Shown here piece by piece: positions 63,507 to 64,000 of a stretch of DNA of 64,000 bases. This stretch comes from Dyella jiangningensis. GTDB lineage: Bacteria > Pseudomonadota > Gammaproteobacteria > Xanthomonadales > Rhodanobacteraceae. The position numbers were made by a program, and so were the translations under genes. The DNA lies in the NCBI RefSeq assembly GCF_003264855.1, contig NZ_NFZS01000001.1:1612001-1676000 (forward strand). Direction: 5' to 3'. The notes beneath the pieces were generated by a model. The model ran no database searches and had not been told where the DNA came from. It saw only the letters and a program-made list of their open reading frames with translations. Every line of letters begins with the position of its first letter. The stretch's first letter is position 1.

Positions 63507-64000
63507 ATGAATCGTAAGGGCTTGTATTTCCTGATTGCCCTGGCCCTGGGCGGCGTAGGTGCCGTTCACGCGCAAGACAACACTGCCGGTGCGACCACGC
63601 CGAGCTATGACGGCCGTTGGTACATCGCTCCGACCGTGGGCGGCTACTACAACGACACCGATCGCAACACCAACAGCCGTCAGGTCTACTACGGCCTGGG
63701 CTTTGGTCGCTTCATTGCACCGAACACCTCGATCGACCTGTTCATCGACCGCACCAAGCGTGACGCCGATGCCGGCGGTCGCTGGGCGAACAACAACTAC
63801 GGCGTGGCCGCTCGCTTCTACTACGGCGACTGGAATGCATGGCGTCCGTACCTGCTCGCCGGCGTGATGGGCAGCTACCACCAGAATGCCGTCGACAAGG
63901 GCTGGTCGCCGGCCGCCGAGCTCGGCGCTGGTGTGTCCAAGACCGTCACCGACAGCACCGACATCCGCATCGAGGCTGGCTACCGCTATGACTGGGACGA
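63507..64000 (+). CDS. OmpA family outer-membrane protein, 3' end outside window
   Basis: The first 164 codons of a paralogue of the gene at 62011-63144. Signal peptide 1-22 and the barrel domain are visible (DGRWYIAPTVGGYYNDTDR, VYYGLGFGRFIAPN, SKTVTDSTDIRIEAGY). It lacks an insertion of about ten residues (YVNGLTTNG region) present in the first copy. The sequence is cut by the window end in the middle of the barrel. Confidence 0.94.
   Translation, partial: MNRKGLYFLIALALGGVGAVHAQDNTAGATTPSYDGRWYIAPTVGGYYNDTDRNTNSRQVYYGLGFGRFIAPNTSIDLFIDRTKRDADAGGRWANNNYGVAARFYYGDWNAWRPYLLAGVMGSYHQNAVDKGWSPAAELGAGVSKTVTDSTDIRIEAGYRYDWD

Overview
The window is high-GC chromosomal DNA that reads like a gammaproteobacterium of the Xanthomonadales, most likely Rhodanobacteraceae (the Dyella, Luteibacter, Rhodanobacter group). 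This is inferred from gene content and protein style (TonB receptors, DUF1501/DUF1800 pair, Xanthomonad-type extragenic palindromes, OmpA porins), not from a marker gene. No rRNA, tRNA, CRISPR array, insertion sequence or prophage was seen. Most of the window is ordinary chromosome, with several small accessory islands.

Layout. 1-5 kb: tail of a sensor kinase, an SDR/GlxA-type regulator divergent pair, and an ArsR regulator with two DUF899 genes behind a tandem operator. 5-7 kb: secreted hydrolase and a secreted unknown protein. 7.5-12.5 kb: HiPIP, decaheme cytochrome c, 881-residue PioB/MtrB-like outer-membrane barrel and dihaem cytochrome c4, an apparent extracellular electron-transfer (probably Fe(II)-oxidation) operon. 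12.7-18.9 kb: sparse accessory zone with small genes, an orphan HigA-like protein, a cold-shock gene, a TTG-started 48-residue gene and a decayed region. 18.9-20.6 kb: PadR, membrane sensor and DUF1579 operon. 20.6-28.5 kb: extragenic palindromes, DUF1501/DUF1800, a methyltransferase, a DUF3472 protein and a porin. 28.8-30.7 kb: typA.

30.9-42.2 kb looks like a polyhydroxybutyrate (PHB) utilisation locus: GntP-type permease, TonB-dependent receptor, secreted PHB depolymerase, a CrbS-type SSF/PAS hybrid kinase with its LuxR-type response regulator, and a lipoprotein 3-hydroxybutyrate-oligomer hydrolase. 42.3-48.4 kb is housekeeping: cyclophilin, YidB, GlsB, aminotransferase, malate dehydrogenase, and a MerR regulator with a duplicated TipAS-like domain.

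48.5-61.8 kb is the methylcitrate (propionate) region: prpE, a divergent HTH-citrate-synthase fusion with a palindromic operator, prpB, prpC and, 6.5 kb further on, prpD. Between prpC and prpD lies a five-gene secretion cluster (54.3-58.7 kb) resembling the Fap functional-amyloid system: a 327-residue Gly/Ser/Asn-rich secreted protein, two smaller secreted proteins that share QN-rich motifs, a C39-family peptidase and a FapF-like coiled-coil plus beta-barrel protein. A very good sigma-54 promoter precedes it, and both small secreted proteins carry L-x2-[A/L]-x-G-G motifs that could be peptidase sites. A TerC-family gene with a yybP-ykoY (Mn2+) riboswitch candidate precedes prpD. The window ends with two tandem OmpA-type porin genes, the second truncated by the window edge.

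The main candidates for a little-described system are the Fap-like amyloid cluster and the PioABC-like electron-transfer operon.
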